This document shows positions 63,380-64,000 of a stretch of 64,000 bases of DNA, in pieces; the stretch's first letter is position 1, and each line of letters opens with the position of its first letter. Source of the DNA: Candidatus Thorarchaeota archaeon. Its GTDB lineage: Archaea; Asgardarchaeota; Thorarchaeia; Thorarchaeales; Thorarchaeaceae. The stretch spans positions 118,022 through 182,021 of the forward strand of contig JAGSHN010000004.1 in assembly GCA_029855935.1 (NCBI GenBank). Direction: 5' to 3'. The position numbers and the translations under genes were made by a program. Below the pieces are notes generated by a model. The model was not told the origin of the DNA. It made no database searches and was given only the letters and a program-made list of their open reading frames with translations.

Positions 63380-63981
63380 TTGCAACAAGATGCCTTCCTA
63401 CCGAGTCTTACTGGGCTTTTCACTTCTCTGTCAGACTTCTTGAACAATGTTGGTATTCCATTGGGCCCAGGTGACCTCTTTCTGCTGACCTATACGATTA
63501 TTGTGGTAGCAGTCATCGCCCTCTTGGTACGGCGGAGTTCGCAGGGCCGAGGCCTTCCCGAGGGCATTGCCAAGATAATCGCTTCCACCGGCGATGTTTC
63601 TGCAGGCATCGTCGGCGCCAAGAAACTCAAGTTTATTCGAGAGCCCGCTGATGCGCTCGCTTTTCTAAGGATTGAAGAGAACGCAATCCAACAGGCGCTT
63701 GCCGCCGTGCAGTACTTCTTGGACCGCGGTGAGATTGATCAGAGCGTGGCCGACAGACTCCTGTCCTCATACCAAGACCGTCTAGCCTCTGTGCGTGAGG
63801 CAATCGCAAAGACAGAGGGCATCAAGGAGATTGTCGATCTATCAAGCGAGGTTGATCGTACTCGCTCCGACTACCTTCGGAAGATTGCCCTGATGTCTGG
63901 GAGGGCTGTAGAAGCTGAGGAAACCCCTGGCCCCCCGAGCGTGGGGATGCCTGAGAAGACTAGTACGACAACGCCCAGTGG
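63380..63981 (+). CDS. Membrane-anchored hypothetical protein, 3' end missing
   Basis: From a TTG at 63380 (in-frame stop at 63353 just upstream) the product begins QQDAFLPSLTGLFTSLSDFL. It has one membrane helix (LFLLTYTIIVVAVIALLV) followed by RRS, then about 140 residues of helical, coiled-coil-like sequence. The frame is still open at 63981, where genomic sequence ends; the last six codons read through adapter are artificial. A TATA-like CTAAAATA lies about 50 nt upstream. No family recognised. Confidence 0.55.
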
Positions 63982-64000
63982 CTGTCTCTTATACACATCT
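63982..64000. other. Tn5/Nextera mosaic-end adapter, not genomic
   Basis: The last 19 bases, CTGTCTCTTATACACATCT, are exactly the Tn5 transposase mosaic end used in Nextera libraries. The true contig ends at or before 63981. Confidence 0.97.

Noticed and set aside
1-64000. CRISPR arrays, insertion sequences, prophage genes, rRNA genes
   Set aside because: I looked for regularly spaced repeats, transposase motifs, terminal inverted repeats, phage structural genes and rRNA sequence, and saw none.

Overview
The window is archaeal. It carries TFB, TFE, an MBF1-type factor, Orc1/Cdc6, both RFC clamp-loader subunits, a GINS subunit, PAN proteasomal ATPase, NAC, the archaea-only GatDE amidotransferase, isopentenyl phosphate kinase, archaeal tRNA methyltransferases, TATA boxes about 25-35 nt upstream of several genes, and CCA-encoding tRNA genes with introns. 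Base composition looks close to 50% GC. An MglA/Arf-like small GTPase in an operon with a two-lobe Roadblock protein, a likely Rpb8/RpoG subunit, and a lysine-ketoglutarate reductase next to saccharopine dehydrogenase point to an Asgard archaeon, possibly a Thorarchaeote. That placement is an inference. The last 19 bases are the Tn5/Nextera mosaic end, so the window ends at a contig end in a shotgun or metagenome assembly.

Layout. 0-13 kb is mostly informational and housekeeping: a cut HDAC-family gene, tRNA-Pro, ThpR, an AAA ATPase, UPF0200/UPF0201, Trm-G10, a GPN-loop GTPase, an HTH regulator, an HD hydrolase, the GTPase/Roadblock operon, IPK, ribosomal protein S10 and GlmS. 13-23 kb is a membrane and surface block: a small two-helix membrane protein, GINS, a giant membrane-anchored HerA/VirB4-like ATPase, an Ig-like surface protein, RpoG-like, and a VirB11/GspE-like ATPase. 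23-29 kb holds Cdc6, TruA, RfcL, RfcS, TFB and a small pilin-like protein. 29-40 kb has a second Ig-like surface protein, KorA, the saccharopine pair, an origin-recognition-box-like sequence, a nucleotidyltransferase and a degenerate class V aminotransferase. 40-52 kb holds IorAB, HypF, an ADP-forming acyl-CoA synthetase alpha subunit, several unknown genes and an RHH/AAA operon. 52-64 kb has PAN, MBF1, TFE, DUF2110, a TlyA-like methylase, four tRNAs, a GH1 glycosidase, a GDT1-like transporter, GatD/GatE and Pgk.

Metabolism. IorAB, KorA and the ADP-forming acyl-CoA synthetase fit a peptide- and amino-acid-fermenting life style (2-oxoacid to acyl-CoA with reduced ferredoxin, then ATP). The saccharopine genes add a lysine route.

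Most unusual signal. A 17-bp motif, GTAWTAC-N5-WTACG, occurs seven times exactly between 42.7 and 51.9 kb, and I found it nowhere else in the window by eye. A degenerate copy lies at the expected start of transcription of a two-gene operon encoding an AAA-type ATPase and a ribbon-helix-helix (RHH) protein. This resembles a partition or chromosome-organisation locus with dispersed binding sites. It sits near an ORB-like sequence (36.8 kb) and cdc6 (23.2 kb). A second candidate system is the small membrane protein plus giant HerA/VirB4 ATPase at 13-18 kb, which recalls the archaeal Ced/Ted DNA-import machinery.
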